A stretch of 64,000 nt of DNA, from NCBI RefSeq assembly GCF_030269925.1, contig NC_085111.1:4084142-4148141 (forward strand). The letters are read 5' to 3'. A model generated the notes under the pieces. That model did no database searches, had not been told where the DNA came from, and saw only the letters and a program-made list of their open reading frames with translations. Position 1 is the first letter of the stretch; the number at the start of each line of letters is the position of its first letter. Source of the DNA: Bombyx mori. Its lineage: Eukaryota; Arthropoda; Insecta; Lepidoptera; Bombycidae. The position numbers and the translations under genes were made by a program. Below are positions 31,688-43,290 of this stretch, in pieces.

Positions 31688-32044
31688 TCACAATTGCGTA
31701 AGACAGGCCTTCATAAGGTCAATAGTACTGTTAAAATCTTGGAGTGATGACCATCTACAGCACTCCTAAGTTGGTATTTGGCAAGCGTATATTATATTCA
31801 TACATATATGATTACATATAAATTAGATTAAATATAAATGGTGTTTAGTTGTAAGATTAGAATTTATATAGTTTAAGTTCACTGTTTGTCTTCCTAATAA
31901 AATAAAATAAAAAAATAAAAATAAAATAGTTTACTGGTCAAAGATCGGTTGGATTACGCATTGAATGATGAAAGTATGCACAAAGAGTATGAATTGTTTT
32001 TTTTCCGTAATTAATCGTTGGTAGCCTATAGGTCTATTTCAACT
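31688..32044. other. Unique spacer
   Basis: AT-rich DNA with an AAATA-type simple stretch at about 31898-31928. No gene is recognised. Confidence 0.4.
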
Positions 32045-32049
32045 ACGCG

Positions 32050-32225
32050 TGGACGGGTAGATGAGCTCACGGGCTCAAGCTGCGAGAATTGCTAACATCA
32101 GCCTTAGCAAGAGCAGTAGTCCACCGGATCGGAATCGCGACCCACTTAGAAGACCGGCAAGAAATTCGTTGGGTTGTGTCAATGGCCTAGGCTGAACTCC
32201 TAACTCTTCGTCTCAATTGACGAGT
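32050..32225 (-). mobile_element. Jockey-type LINE 3' UTR fragment
   Basis: Complement of the LINE 3' UTR ('gatgagctcacgggctcaag', 'agtccaccggatcggaatcg', 'gaaattcgttgggttgtgtc'), truncated at both ends and diverged. Confidence 0.7.
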
Positions 32226-32230
32226 TGATG

Positions 32231-33020
32231 ATTGAGAAAGCCAAATGAGACTTCAATCTATTGTATAAATGAAAGTGAGATCTTCACGTTACCTAAATAC
32301 ACGTTACTTAAATAAATTCCGCATTCGCATTTAATCAACGAAAATCGATGCAAATCTGATACAAATTGAACGAAAACAAAAGTCCACCAACGCGCCGTGG
32401 TGACAATAATACCGCAACTGCAATAAAGGAAAACCTAAAAACAAATCTCAAAATCCCGCCGACAACCAACCGGACACGCCCCGGAAATTATTTAGCCTTC
32501 AAACATTCCTTTTAGACCATTAACGACCTTGCTGCTTCAGAATAAGCCGCAATTTAATATCGTGAAAACTCCAGTTGTAGTTCTCTTACTTTTAAAAATC
32601 TCTTTATACGATGTCATGGAATTTTACGAAGCGTAATAGCTAGTGTATTGTCCCGTTCATTGATATAGCTGCGTCTCTTTCAACGGTCAGCTCATTCAAT
32701 CCGACTTTCCTATAATCCAATGCTAGACTGGTCAGGATTTGTCTGAAGCTTTGCTGTCTGAAATATTGTGGAAAATATCATACGTTCGCTTCTTAAGGAT
32801 TATGTCAAATTGCCAAGTTCAACGTAGAATGGCGATTAAGTTTTTGTTCTGATTTTGAGGCTTTGTTGTAGAGCCTTCGAAGAAAATTAGATACGTTTTT
32901 CTAATGCTATTAGCGGTTCAACCAATCGACTTCGAATTGATACATTAAAGACATAAATGAATAATGTAAGACGTCTCGTGTATTGATTTAGAACTATGAA
33001 ACTATATCGGGATATTTTAT
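32231..33020. other. Unique DNA
   Basis: No gene or repeat is recognised. Confidence 0.4.
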
Positions 33021-33021
33021 A

Positions 33022-33150
33022 CGTACTTTTATTGCAAACGGATGAACGAACTCATGGGCCATCTGGTGTTAATATCGGAGTCCATAGACTGCAACGCGAA
33101 TGTGGCCAGCCATATTGTAACAAGAGGTCGAGGTTTCAACTTTATTGAAG
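33022..33150 (-). mobile_element. Very old Bm1-like remnant
   Basis: Minus-orientation Bm1 blocks at low identity ('ggatgaacgaactcatgggc', 'catctggtgttaatatcgga', 'gtccatagactgcaacgcg'). Confidence 0.5.
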
Positions 33151-34460
33151 CGGCTTCAAAAAGGGATGCATGATTGTTTCGCGGCTGAAGTAGACAGGTT
33201 TGCGGTAATTATCCGTGCATACTTACAATACAGTACACTAGCATATTCAGAGAACGCCACTGCCTATTCTCCGAGAATATCCTATGAAATTTTCTGGACA
33301 TCCTCAGGAAGAAATGTGTTGGTGAGATTCTAGGCCGATACTACATACCCAAGACCTAGGTTTTCCTTTCATATTCAACTCCGAAGTCTTATATAAGTAA
33401 ATAATTGAATGGGATATTTCACATTTTCATATTCATACCAAGCCTTTAGGTATTAATTTATTAATGGAAATCCCAGAATTACTGCATCTTAAACTTTTAT
33501 ATTCAATCTTTTTAAGCGAAACTTAAGCGAGCTAAGAGAATTTTAATAAACTTGCTATTTATTCCAAACCACAAGAAAGATAATAAGGAATGATCAAACT
33601 GATTTTGATTTATTCTCAAGAATACATTGTAGACACACAAACATCTTCATTCTGCACAGCTTTCAAAATCCTTACCCGAGAAATTTTTACTTATGATTTT
33701 TTGAAAAATAATTGGTAAAAAAACTGAAAGACATTGCACGGACCAATGAGGGTTTCATAGATATATACATATTACATACATATACATTTCATACATGTTA
33801 AGATAATAATGAAATACGACATAGTTTAGACATCAAGTCTTAAGATGATAGTATTGCCAAGATGACTTGGGCTCCGGTACCCATTTCCTATTTATTTCAA
33901 TAAATGTTACTGGGAATCTGTTTCTTGTTATAAACTAAAACCTTTACCTCGAAAATATTCGCTAAAAAAATAGATTTGTAAAAATTCCCAATTATGATTT
34001 ATTTGAGTACGTCAACTACTCTACTGGCAAAATGTTCAATTCATCTCACAAGCAACGTTAAGTTCTAAGAAAACTAGAAACGTTTGAACAAATCATTTTC
34101 AATGTCTCAGTAGACATTCTGTATGAATTGTGTTATTTCTTGGAACGTAGACGTTATTATGCAAACAATCCAAAGATAACAAGAACATTAAGAAAACAGT
34201 ATTTGTGTTTTTATTCGTCTTTATTTTTCGTTCATGATATTAGATTGTGCGCGATCCTTAAGTATAATTTACCGAGCGTGATATTAGGCGTTACTTGGAA
34301 TCCTAGTGCAGTCGACGTCTGTTAGCCAGTCCTATTGGACCTCTGCTCTTTCTGAAGTTTACTTCGGCACGTGGTTCAGAAATTAATTGCCATACCAACT
34401 ATAGTTATCGCGACAATCGTACATTCTGGTTTAAATGACATAACTATGGCTACAAAAACA
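33151..34460. other. Unique AT-rich DNA
   Basis: No gene or repeat is recognised. Confidence 0.4.
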
Positions 34461-34484
34461 ACTCCGCCTCCATGTCCCTGGATG

Positions 34485-34658
34485 AATGGCGTCATTCACA
34501 TGTAGGTTTTTCAACTGAACTCCAGCTGGGTTGTAGTATAATTTTGGGCTCGCGGTCTACTCTCAACATCTGCAGATCGTCAAGGCCCAGATACCTTGTG
34601 TGCCCTCTAAGCCCGGACACCTTGTATGAAGTTCGGTCTCCTGGCCGGAAAAAAAAAC
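34485..34658 (+). mobile_element. R1-type LINE 3' end (family B)
   Basis: Aligns with 11580-11710: 'gggctcgcggtctactctca', 'acatctgcagatcgtcaagg', 'gttcggtctcctggccgg' and an A-tail. 5'-truncated. The small overlapping frames on both strands are UTR shadows. Confidence 0.65.
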
Positions 34659-34659
34659 T

Positions 34660-34725
34660 ATCGTAGCTTAAATAATAAGACGTCCGGTGTATTTGGATCA
34701 AGCGATGCGACTGTGCAGATATTTT
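34660..34725 (+). mobile_element. Bm1 tRNA-head remnant
   Basis: 'atcgtagcttaaataataag' then 'acgtccggtgtatttggatc' resembles the Bm1 head. Only the first 60-65 bp are present, directly after the LINE tail. Confidence 0.5.
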
Positions 34726-35924
34726 TTTAGCCTAAGAAAATATCATGTGCTAATTCAGAGATGCTCTTGTACAATTTCTTACTTCTCTTCTAATGCAGTT
34801 ATGCGTTCTGATTTAGTGTATGAAGCAGTTGTATACAACTTAAAGCTTTCACCTCATAGTGGACGACCGCATTTACTTTTCGATTTCTTTTTTAGAAAAT
34901 AATTCAAAATAATGACATCATATTTTGGAATCAAGATATCGCTATACCGCCGAATTAGAGTGTATTTAAATCACCGAGAAGAATCAGTCAGATACATCAA
35001 AGTTAATGTCCAATATACCGACTTTAACATGAAAATCATTAGGCTGTCATAAAGTCGGGCTTCTAAAAAAACTACGTCAATTCTTTTGTTAAATTAGTTC
35101 TAAAAAGTATATTCTCGGGAATGTGAATAATTTCTTGACTTCGGATCTTACGGGAGTGGGTCACGTACAAGTTTTATTAAGTTCTCGGCTCTGTTGCATG
35201 TGGAAACTTAAAAATCATCGCTGAACTTCCTTTTCTTTTATAAGGTAAGGCTTTGGATGTAGGCCTTAGATAAATGACATACTGAAATTACATATTCCAA
35301 TGACAAAAGTAAGTCATCGAATACTTAATGACCAATTTTAAGAGAAGAAAAAAAAACCTGAATTTTTCTAATGATTTTTTATTATTTAAATTTTATTATA
35401 GATAAGTTTATAATTTTCAAATTTAATTTGGTGTTCCAAGGGCTTATTGAGAAATATAGAATTTTAACGTAACATAACAATTTACTATGTATCTCACATG
35501 AATTTGTCGTCTTGTGAATTTCTATCATTAATCAGAGGTTTTGAATTTCACATGATTAAAAATTATTATTTTTGTCTCGGGCTGGGCATATCATTGTATT
35601 TGCATTACACTGTAAGCTCTTCTGTTCCTGGAATATATCTATTTAAAAAAATAATAATAAACATTTGCAATTCATACGCAGTAGTAAAATGGAGAAGTAT
35701 TCCACTAATTTACGCAGGCTGTGTTTGCCTCTTTTTAGCGTAATATATTTTTTTTAATCACACTGGTGCTAAAGAGGTTTTCATTTCAAAAATTAAGGCA
35801 TGTCTTTTATGTCAATTAATATGTACGTAAATTTTATAATGCCAATGGATTAGTTTATTTTAAATATAAAAAATAAAGTCAGTAAAAAAGGTAGGAATTT
35901 TTAAATATTTATTTATTATCCAAA
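34726..35924. other. Unique AT-rich DNA
   Basis: Short frames only; none has a motif. Confidence 0.4.
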
Positions 35925-36020
35925 TCTTCGTGTTTGCCAATTCCACTCATCCCACTGCTTGAGTAATCATTATCACCCTCGCCCCTCCATAGATTATAGG
36001 GCCCGAAAGTGTTGCAGCCT
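35925..36020 (-). mobile_element. Probable LINE/SINE tail
   Basis: On the minus strand 'ggaggggcgagggtgataat' and 'gtgggatgagtggaattggc' parallel the 'gggcgacggtaaccactcac' and 'caggtgggccgtatgc' blocks of the CR1/jockey-like LINE tail, with clear divergence. The AT-rich end at 35900-35925 may be the tail. Confidence 0.35.
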
Positions 36021-36516
36021 TAATTTTTAAATAGGTCGGTTTTTTTATTAATATAATCTAAATTCATATTTAATTTACCTCGACCGGTACTCAACTTTTC
36101 AAGAAAATTACATAGGTGTGTATGGTTCATTAAAACAAACATATTAATAGTTTTCTTAGGCAAAAAATTCATAAAAAAAAGAAGATAACATTTTTTTTTG
36201 TTGCTATCCATATTTTTTTATCGAACTTTGACAGCTCAAGGTTATTGACGTGTGCATTCTTATTTGAAACGCACTATATCGTTGTTAAGTTTCTCTGTTA
36301 TCAGTTCTAAACTGTCTGGGCATTTAAGCTGACACGCGCTTTGCAAAGAAGCCAGGTCCATAGCTACGACATATTTTCTTCGCATTAATTTCGTCGATTA
36401 CTTAGGTTCCCTGTAGATCACCTATCCCTCATAGCTTAAAGTCTTTTCGCGCTGGAGTTTTTGCTACAGTCAATTTGGTGGAATCAGGTGGCTGGAAATG
36501 CCCCTAAATAAATATA
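36021..36516. other. Unique spacer
   Basis: No gene or repeat is recognised. Confidence 0.4.
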
Positions 36517-36812
36517 TCTATGTATAAGTATATAAAAATGAATTGCTGTTCGTTAGTCTCGCTAAAACTCGAGAACGGCTGGACCGATTTCGCTAATTTT
36601 GGTCTTGAATTATTTGTGGAAGTCCAGAGAAGGTTTAAAAGTTAAACAAATATGAAAATGCTCGGAATTAAATAAAAATAACAATTTTGGTTTTCCTTTG
36701 ATGTGTCCCCCGTCGGACGGATTCCTTTTGTTTGTTTTAAGTTTATTTTATATAAAAGTTTAGGTCTTTTATTTATCGATTGAGGCACTACGACGTCTGC
36801 CAGGTCAGCTAG
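36517..36812 (+). mobile_element. Non-autonomous Helitron (family H1), plus strand
   Basis: 5' TCTATGTATAAGTATATAA preceded by A; 3' 'gtctgccaggtcagctag' with CTAG at 36809-36812 followed by T. It aligns full length with the minus-strand copies and gives the direction of the family. Confidence 0.88.
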
Positions 36813-37655
36813 TACATAATAATATTATTTTTAACTAATAACATCTAGGCTTTAGTACTACACACCGGTTTTAGTTTGTTTTTAATTGCTGTTTAACTAC
36901 AATCAAAAGTTATACAAACTGTAAAGTAAACGATCCGATACTATTAATAAAACAGACTTGGAACCGAAACGTAAACGTGTTAATAATCATGGGTGATCGT
37001 TCCATTGTTCTAACATGCAATTCTCACGCCCCTAATTAGTTATAAAACATAGGTACTCACGAAATAATAGCTGTTGTTGTTAAACACGGTCATGCGAGGA
37101 TTAATTTATTACCGGGCTCAAGTTACGGGACCCTATAAATAATAAGCACCCTTGTCAAAAAGGATTAGAACAGAGTAAAGACGGAGCGTTCTTAACGTTT
37201 GCTTATTTCATGACTACGCTAGAATATAATTAGCCAAAAAAAGGAATAACAGTGAGTACTTGTTACTTCGCTTAATTTCTATTATGAGCACCAATGCTGA
37301 GTTTTGTTATTCGACTTCTGCCACAAAGCTATCGAACAACTCTTCTGTTTAAAAGGTCAAAAGGATTACAGTTGATTAAAAACAGCTAAGACTTAAAAAA
37401 CAAATCTCCTCTGATGATAACAGTACAGATAGGCAGTGCGTCTATATATTTAAGCTATTGAAAATGAGTCTCTGTAATAGCAATTGTCTACTATTGTATA
37501 CGGTTGTATATTTTGTCTGTATCTAAAGGCAGAAGATTTCAAAGTCCCTGGTACTAATCGGTTACTAGACTATAAATACAAGTATAAATGTAACTGGTGG
37601 TGAGTCACCATATAAATTGTAGTGTTACGACAACGTTTTTTTCTATTTATAACTA
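36813..37655. other. Unique AT-rich DNA
   Basis: No gene or repeat is recognised. Confidence 0.4.
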
Positions 37656-37689
37656 AAATGGTGGATTTTACAGTGTTTTTTGTTTATTT

Positions 37690-37907
37690 TTTCTTGTTGT
37701 CCAGACGAAAATATGGCCTGATGGCGAATGGTTATCATCGCTCATTGATAATCGTCAATAATTCCGGAGGTATAGACAAGCCTCTGACTAATGCTGAGTA
37801 CTCTTCGTACATGTCGTTTGAGGAAAGACATGTCATAGGGCTCAGAAAACACCGAAAAGGAATTGGAATTTCATTCCAAATTCGGATGGTACGAAGCAGA
37901 AAATATC
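37690..37907 (-). pseudogene. CR1/jockey-like LINE, part 1 (split by Bm1)
   Basis: Diverged complement of the LINE at 41696-42022: 'atggcctgatggcgaatggt' (3' UTR) and 'tttgaggaaagacatgtcat' (encoding the ERYDM-type C-terminus). It ends at the Bm1 insertion. The 119-codon plus-strand frame here is an antisense artefact. Confidence 0.7.
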
Positions 37908-38153
37908 ATTTTTTTTTATTGCTTAGATGGATGGACGATATCACAGCCCACCTGATGTTAAGTGGTTACTGGAGCCCATAGACATCTACAACGTAAATGC
38001 GCCACCCACCTCGAGATATAAGTTCTAAGGTCTCAGTATAGTTACAACGGCTACCCCACCCTTCGAACCGAAACACATTACTGCTTCACGGCGGAAATAG
38101 GCGGGGTGGTGGTACCTACCCGCGCGGACTCCCAAGAGGTCCTACCACCAGTG
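37908..38153 (-). mobile_element. Bm1 SINE inserted in a LINE
   Basis: T-run, 'attgcttagatggatggacg' and the Bm1 body down to 'cctaccaccagtg', interrupting the LINE. A short target duplication AATATC is visible (37902-37907 and 38154-38159). Confidence 0.88.
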
Positions 38154-38258
38154 AATATCTCTGGAAACGGTCTGTGAAGTGGGCAAACTTTGCTCCAGTT
38201 GTGGGCAGTGCAATGTAAAAACGAGATGATGGCATAGCCTCAAGCAATTCCTCATAGC
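38154..38258 (-). pseudogene. CR1/jockey-like LINE, part 2
   Basis: Resumes the LINE after Bm1: 'atctctggaaacggtctgtg' and 'gtaaaaacgagatgatggca' match 41911-42005 of the better copy. Confidence 0.7.
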
Positions 38259-38270
38259 ACTATGATATGT

Positions 38271-38538
38271 ATGTTGCAATCAAGACGTGATTGCTGCAGC
38301 TGATACGTGATAAGGGACGCAAGCGCCGTCTGCCGGCGTGGGTCAACTATTCACCGGCCGAGCGGAGCACACGACCAACACTTATCGTGGGGCAGCTAGA
38401 GTGGTCGATATTGAACGATCGCGTGTTCCTTATACGTACCCACCTAAAAGTTGTATAGGGTATCTTGTGGAATCATTAAACCTATAATGTAACCGAGTAA
38501 ACTACTACTGTATTTCGTTTCTCTGACATTACCCAATA
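38271..38538 (+). mobile_element. Possible LTR or LTR-like fragment
   Basis: A GC-rich block bounded by TGTTGCAATC and ...CGCCCACA, inserted next to the LINE. TG...CA ends and composition suggest a solo LTR, but no matched inverted termini or target duplication could be confirmed. Another unclassified repeat is possible. Confidence 0.3.
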
Positions 38539-39098
38539 ACGCCCACAGAAAGAAGATTAAGCATCATGGAAACAACCCTGCCGACGCTATGTATATGTAT
38601 GGAATATGGAATTGATCTGCAATTAAAATAGTTGAATCCACCTTAAAAATAAAATAAAATGTAAACATTAAAACAATTTGCTACAATAAAATCTATTCAC
38701 TTATCTTTGAGAGCAACGGGTATTTTTTTGATGCGTATAATTGCAGGGGTCGGGTTAAGAGTTAATTTGGATACAAGCCAAATTCTCTTTTATACGGCCA
38801 ATAAAAGTGGAAATAAAAATCTGAATCTCCGTACTAAGCCTGACTGGGAATAGAGTTGTTTTTGTACGAAAACACTTTTAAATTGAAGATAGAATAGGGT
38901 GCCTTCTTTGTGAAATCCATTGTGTATTTATGTTATTTTTGTAAGTGAAACGAAGTGTGAATAAATGAAAAAAATAATAACTGTTATAATAAATGAGTTA
39001 TGTCGTATTTTCTCAGAATCGTGTCTATATTGGGAACAAGCAGTTGTTTCAGTATTATTAGTTTTTTTTTTTCATCTTTTGAAATGGGAATGGAATTA
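38539..39098. other. Unique AT-rich DNA
   Basis: No gene or repeat is recognised. Confidence 0.4.
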
Positions 39099-39100
39099 CA

Positions 39101-39236
39101 TTTTTTTATTGCTTAGATGGGTGGAAGGGCTCACAGCCCACCTGGTGTTAATTGGTTACTGGAGCCCATAGACATCTACAACGTAAATGCGCCACTCATA
39201 TTGAGATATAAGTTCTAAGGTCTCAAGTATAGTTAC
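39101..39236 (-). mobile_element. Bm1 SINE, truncated
   Basis: T-run, 'attgcttagatgggtggaag' and the body to 'aggtctcaagtatagttac', ending abruptly. Confidence 0.85.
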
Positions 39237-39239
39237 CTA

Positions 39240-40011
39240 TCATCGATTACTTCCAAATTCATAGATTCTACCGGGTTCTATTCCCGATTCTATTGGGTGT
39301 GTATTTACTTGAGGAAAAAAAAAACTCCCATTGTTTTAGTTCCGGTAGATCACTCATTATGAATGCTCAGACAACGATCTTCTATAAGTAATCATAACTC
39401 GCCGATACGGGTGATTTGCTGAAATTACTAAAACATTGTTCATCACACTGTTGTACAAACAGTCAGTTATAAATCAATCAAACTTGTACTACGCTCTGTC
39501 AATATATCAATATTTATGTTACACGAGGAGAGCGGGAAAGATCATAATTTAAACAAAATTAGATTGGAAATTTCTAGAAAACTGTTTTAAGATACGATAG
39601 CTATTGATTTTGTTATTTCATACAGTCCAGTAAATTGTAACCACACTACAAGCTCGCAGAGATTGGTATTTTTTAACGCATACCAATTTCTTCTATAAAT
39701 TGGGAGGAATCATCAGTATTCGAATCGATATGTTTTTTGGTTTAGTCTTAAGATGTCTCGCGAAATTGGTGTTATGATTATCTGGCCCAATTGACAGCAA
39801 GAGAAACGTCAGTTTGACAGTAATAAAACAAAACATGTGTGATGCACGCGCAATAGAAGTACTTAATAACTTAAAAATTATTCCATATCGTTTCCTTGGA
39901 GATCATGTCTTTTTCTATGGTTGTCTCTGTTTAGTGTCACTTTTTCGTTTCATCGAGTTTCAAATCACGACAGCGCTAACCGGTTTTCACTTCAAAGTGT
40001 GTTTGTTACTG
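39240..40011. other. Unique DNA
   Basis: No gene or repeat is recognised. Confidence 0.4.
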
Positions 40012-40019
40012 GTTTAGTG

Positions 40020-40266
40020 CAGGGGTTCACAAACTTATTTTGTCTACTGCCTTCTTTGAGAATACATTATTTTTTAGCGCCCCCACTCTTTCACCTACTT
40101 ATAACCACTATAGCGAGAGCTCAGTCGGTCAATGTAATTTAATCTAGGAGGAAATCGCCTCCCGAGCCTCTACACAACGCCTCTATTATTTCTTGGTCTT
40201 TCACCGCCCCCTTTTTCGCCTGAAGCGCCCACAAGGGGGCGTTATCGCCCACTTTGGGAAAGGCTG
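40020..40266. mobile_element. hAT-type MITE
   Basis: 247 bp, starting CAGGGGTTCACAAACTT and ending ACTTTGGGAAAGGCTG, whose complement is CAGCCTTTCCCAAAGT: imperfect inverted termini of hAT type (CAGxGGTTCxCAAA). It is flanked by an 8-bp duplication, GTTTAGTG (40012-40019) and GTCTAGTG (40267-40274), with one mismatch. 8 bp is the hAT target size. It has no transposase, so it is non-autonomous. Confidence 0.8.
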
Positions 40267-40274
40267 GTCTAGTG

Positions 40275-40736
40275 TTTAATAGCTGTAGTCAATATCTTTA
40301 TCAAGGCGCTCAGTATCTGGGTCTATCTGTTATATATGGAGTGCTTTGGTCTCGTATATATATTTCCAGCGTCAATAGGGAAAAGTCTTTGCCAGCGGCT
40401 TGTATGTGCAACGTTTGTCATGCTATTCGGCGAAATCAGATATGCACTATCAAAAATGTCATTGTTTTTACAACAATCAATAAAATCGCTTTAGCGTGTA
40501 ACTTGTGCCACAAAATGTAGCGTCACGCGTCCAGTAATCCTAGCATGGTGCGACAGCCATCGAAGGGATTAGTACCATCCTATGGTATCTCATAACACTA
40601 AATGCAGATCAACCATCTCTATAGTTAGTAATGTGAACAATCAAATATTCCTAATATTGTTATTTATCATGTTAAACTTTTACACAAAAGAAACAAACGC
40701 AATCATTGTATTTTACGAGTATTTTTGGAACGAAGT
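40275..40736. other. Unique DNA
   Basis: A 88-codon plus-strand frame at 40254-40520 lacks any recognisable motif and begins within the MITE, so it is not called as a gene. Confidence 0.4.
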
Positions 40737-41243
40737 TCCTTACGGCAGGCTTGGAGGGAATAGGGATTTTGCTGCGCGACCGAACTGAAAAAAATGTGAT
40801 AGTAAAACCGTAAGAAAAAATCCGTGGAAAAAAGTGCGTGGAATAAAACCGTTAAATGAGACGTGCGCAGGCGCGACAGTCGCATACACAAGCGAGTAGT
40901 GTATAATACCTTTCTCTTTCTCCTTCTTTCTTTTCGTTCTCTAATCCCTTCTCTCTCTATTTTTTAGTAATTATTTCTATTTCTATGTAATTTTATGTTG
41001 TCAACCAAAAATAAAAAGATATATTTTGTTATTTTAATTGATAATTTGAATTACTATTTTTTTTATTTTACGTAATTTACTATTTCCTAAAGTACTGAAT
41101 TTCCTAAATACTTTCCCGTACTTAAATAAAAACTAATCAGCAAAATTTAAGAGAAAAACCAAGAAAACCTACATAAAATTGAGCACCAATTTTTTTTTTT
41201 GCAATTTGTGTCGATTCTACATTAGCCGAAGGAACTTCGTTCC
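40737..41243. mobile_element. Inverted-repeat element (GGAACGAAGTTCCTT termini)
   Basis: Begins GGAACGAAGTTCCTTACGGC and ends with nearly the reverse complement (41225-41243). The ends are themselves palindromic (GGAACGAAGTTCC). The AT-rich interior of about 470 bp includes a pyrimidine-rich stretch near 40910-40960. A third lone copy of the motif lies at 24973-24987. Probably a MITE of unknown family; no target duplication was confirmed. Confidence 0.5.
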
Positions 41244-41690
41244 TACCTGGTGTCCCACGACACCACATTTTATTTTGTCTCTATTGATAGTGATAATAAT
41301 CTATTAGCTTTTTTACAATACATATTGTAGTATAAGTATGTGATATGGGCAGACCGGTCTCAGAGGATATTCAGTTTCTAAGCGTGTGGACACACCATTG
41401 GAACAGTATAGTCCATGTAACATGACACCGAAGTCTTAACTGGATTTTATACATAATTATCCCTACGGGCACTACTGAAGGAAAACGGAAGTTAGGAAAG
41501 AAGTTAAATTAAGAATGATATCACTAAAATTGATGACAAGGAAATTGAAGTGTCTCTTCATTACTGAGTATTAGAATATCGTAGACTAAAGATATTTGTA
41601 GCCGTGAACAATAACACAGAGTGTAGTCGTAGCCTCGTAGCAGCACTGCTACGAAAACGTAGCTGATACGTAAAAACATATTATTTGAAG
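41244..41690. other. Unique spacer
   Basis: Contains a short hairpin GGTGTC-CCAC-GACACC at about 41259-41274. No gene is recognised. Confidence 0.4.
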
Positions 41691-41695
41691 TGATT

Positions 41696-42022
41696 TTTTT
41701 ATTACCCTTGTAAGCAGACGTACATACGGCCCACCTGATGGTGAGTGGTTACCGTCGCTCATGAATTTCAGCAGGGGCAGAGCCAAGCTGCTGCCTACCT
41801 TTAAGTAATTTCCACAAGCCTCGTTTGAAGAAGGACATGTCATAGCGCTCGGAAAACACCGTGGAGGGGAGTTCATTCCAAAGCCGGTTGATACGTGGCA
41901 AAAATATTTCTGGAAACGCACTGTGGATGAACGCAGTGGCTCCAGGTAGCATGGATGAACTCTACTCCGGTGGCGGGCGGTGCGATGGTAAAAACGAGAT
42001 GATGGAATCATTTCAAACAAAT
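41696..42022 (-). pseudogene. CR1/jockey-like LINE C-terminus and tail
   Basis: Best copy of this family in the window. Minus-strand reading starts RFYHRTARHRSRVHPCYLEP in one frame. It shifts frame to FLPRINRLWNELPSTVFSER then YDMSFFKRGLWKLL, followed by a stop and a short 3' UTR with a T-run at 41696-41700. The 'RxxRLWNxLPxxVF...FK' signature is typical of CR1/jockey-superfamily RT C-termini. One frameshift near 41930 and a severe 5' truncation make it dead. No target duplication was identified. Confidence 0.8.
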
Positions 42023-42410
42023 AAATTGAATTCTAATATCAAAAGCGAATAGTCTTGTATTTGAAACTTCAGTAAAATTCCATGAACAGTTTTTAAAAGA
42101 CAAAAGATAATAATTGTTCGAAACTCAAACGAATTTTAAATTTCAAGCATTCTAAACTAAAAGTCGTAGCGCCGAGTGTATAATGTATGGTAATGTAGTT
42201 TTTGTCTCTGGCACGTTGATTTAAACTCCATTTTTATGAGTTTAGCTGCTGCACTACTTTACGGTGCACTAATGAGATTCTTCGCCGACATTAAAATTAG
42301 TTTTGCTCTTCTATATATTATTATAACGGGTACTAATCGTGTTATTATGCTATTTACGACAGTTTTTTGTTGTTGCAAATAGCATAGTATAACTATAACG
42401 CTAAATTTAA
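42023..42410. other. Unique AT-rich DNA
   Basis: No gene or repeat is recognised. Confidence 0.4.
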
Positions 42411-42411
42411 T

Positions 42412-42658
42412 TACATTCACTGCTGGACCTCTTGGGAGTCCGCATGGGTAGGTATCATCACCCTGCCTATTTCTGCCGTGAAGCAGTAATGTGTTTCGGT
42501 TTGAAGGGTGGGGCAGCCGTTGTAACTATACTGAGACCTTAGAACTTATATCTCAAGGTGGGTGGCGCATTTGCGTTGTATATGTCTATGGGCTCCAGTA
42601 ACCACTTAACACTAGGTGGGCTGTGAGCTCGTCCACCCATCTAAGCAATAAAAAAAAA
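42412..42658 (+). mobile_element. Bm1 SINE, headless
   Basis: From 'tgctggacctcttgggagtc' to 'cccatctaagcaataaaa' and A-tail. Few substitutions relative to the other copies, so relatively young. The tRNA head is absent. Confidence 0.92.
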
Positions 42659-42727
42659 CATTATTTTAAAAGGTAAGCGGCCCATCTATTGCAAGCTGAT
42701 CGCTCTTAAACAAAAAGAAAAGCCTAG

Positions 42728-42795
42728 TTATTTTATTTTTAATTCGATAGATGCGTGACCTCACACATGGCGCGTCTGGTGGTCATGTGATAACG
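42728..42795 (-). mobile_element. Bm1-like remnant
   Basis: 'cgatagatgcgtgacctcac' and 'gcgcgtctggtggtcatgtg' weakly recall the Bm1 3' block. Very old. Confidence 0.35.
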
Positions 42796-43064
42796 GACGC
42801 TCACATCACCGCGTGAAGCTTAGAGTTGGAGCCATGAACTTCAACTTTAAGTTTCGAAGCGACTCGCGTGTTCTTTATTGATTAATTCAAATTAAAAAAA
42901 TACAATCACAGTCAAGACAGATTTGGGTGATTTTTTCATGGGACTGGGAGTTGATGAGTCAGTGAGTGAGTCAATGTTATGCTTATGTTGTGCCTATACT
43001 CAGTGAAGGTGCTAATAACGTGTTGTTAGCATTGATTTTACTTCTCAATCATTCGTATATTTTA

Positions 43065-43290
43065 TTTATTTTAGTCGGATAGGTAATCTGTTTTCCTGAC
43101 GTTAAATATTTACTGGGGCCTATAGATATTACATTCTATATACCGGCATTTATCTAAGAATACGTCAAGTCTCAATTTCCAACTCTTACAATTGAAAAGC
43201 AGTTACACTTAGTAACAGATGTCTTATTCTTCAAATTGAATCACAGTACTGCCTCTTGATATAAACTTATATGGTGATTGATTGGTGATG
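43065..43290 (-). mobile_element. Very old Bm1-like remnant
   Basis: Scattered correspondence with the Bm1 body ('atttactggggcctatagat', 'cgtcaagtctcaatttc'). Confidence 0.4.

Noticed and set aside
35925..36020. Protein-like minus-strand frames around GEGDNDYSSSGMSGIG
   Set aside because: The nucleotide order parallels the 'gcgacggtaaccactcaccat...gtgggc' LINE tail; more than one frame is open, which fits a repeat and not an exon.
37622..37981. 119-codon plus-strand ORF
   Set aside because: It crosses from unique DNA through antisense LINE into antisense Bm1; a composite of unrelated pieces.
40254..40520. 88-codon plus-strand ORF MGKAGLVFNS...
   Set aside because: Starts inside the hAT MITE terminus, has no motif, and codon content is unremarkable.
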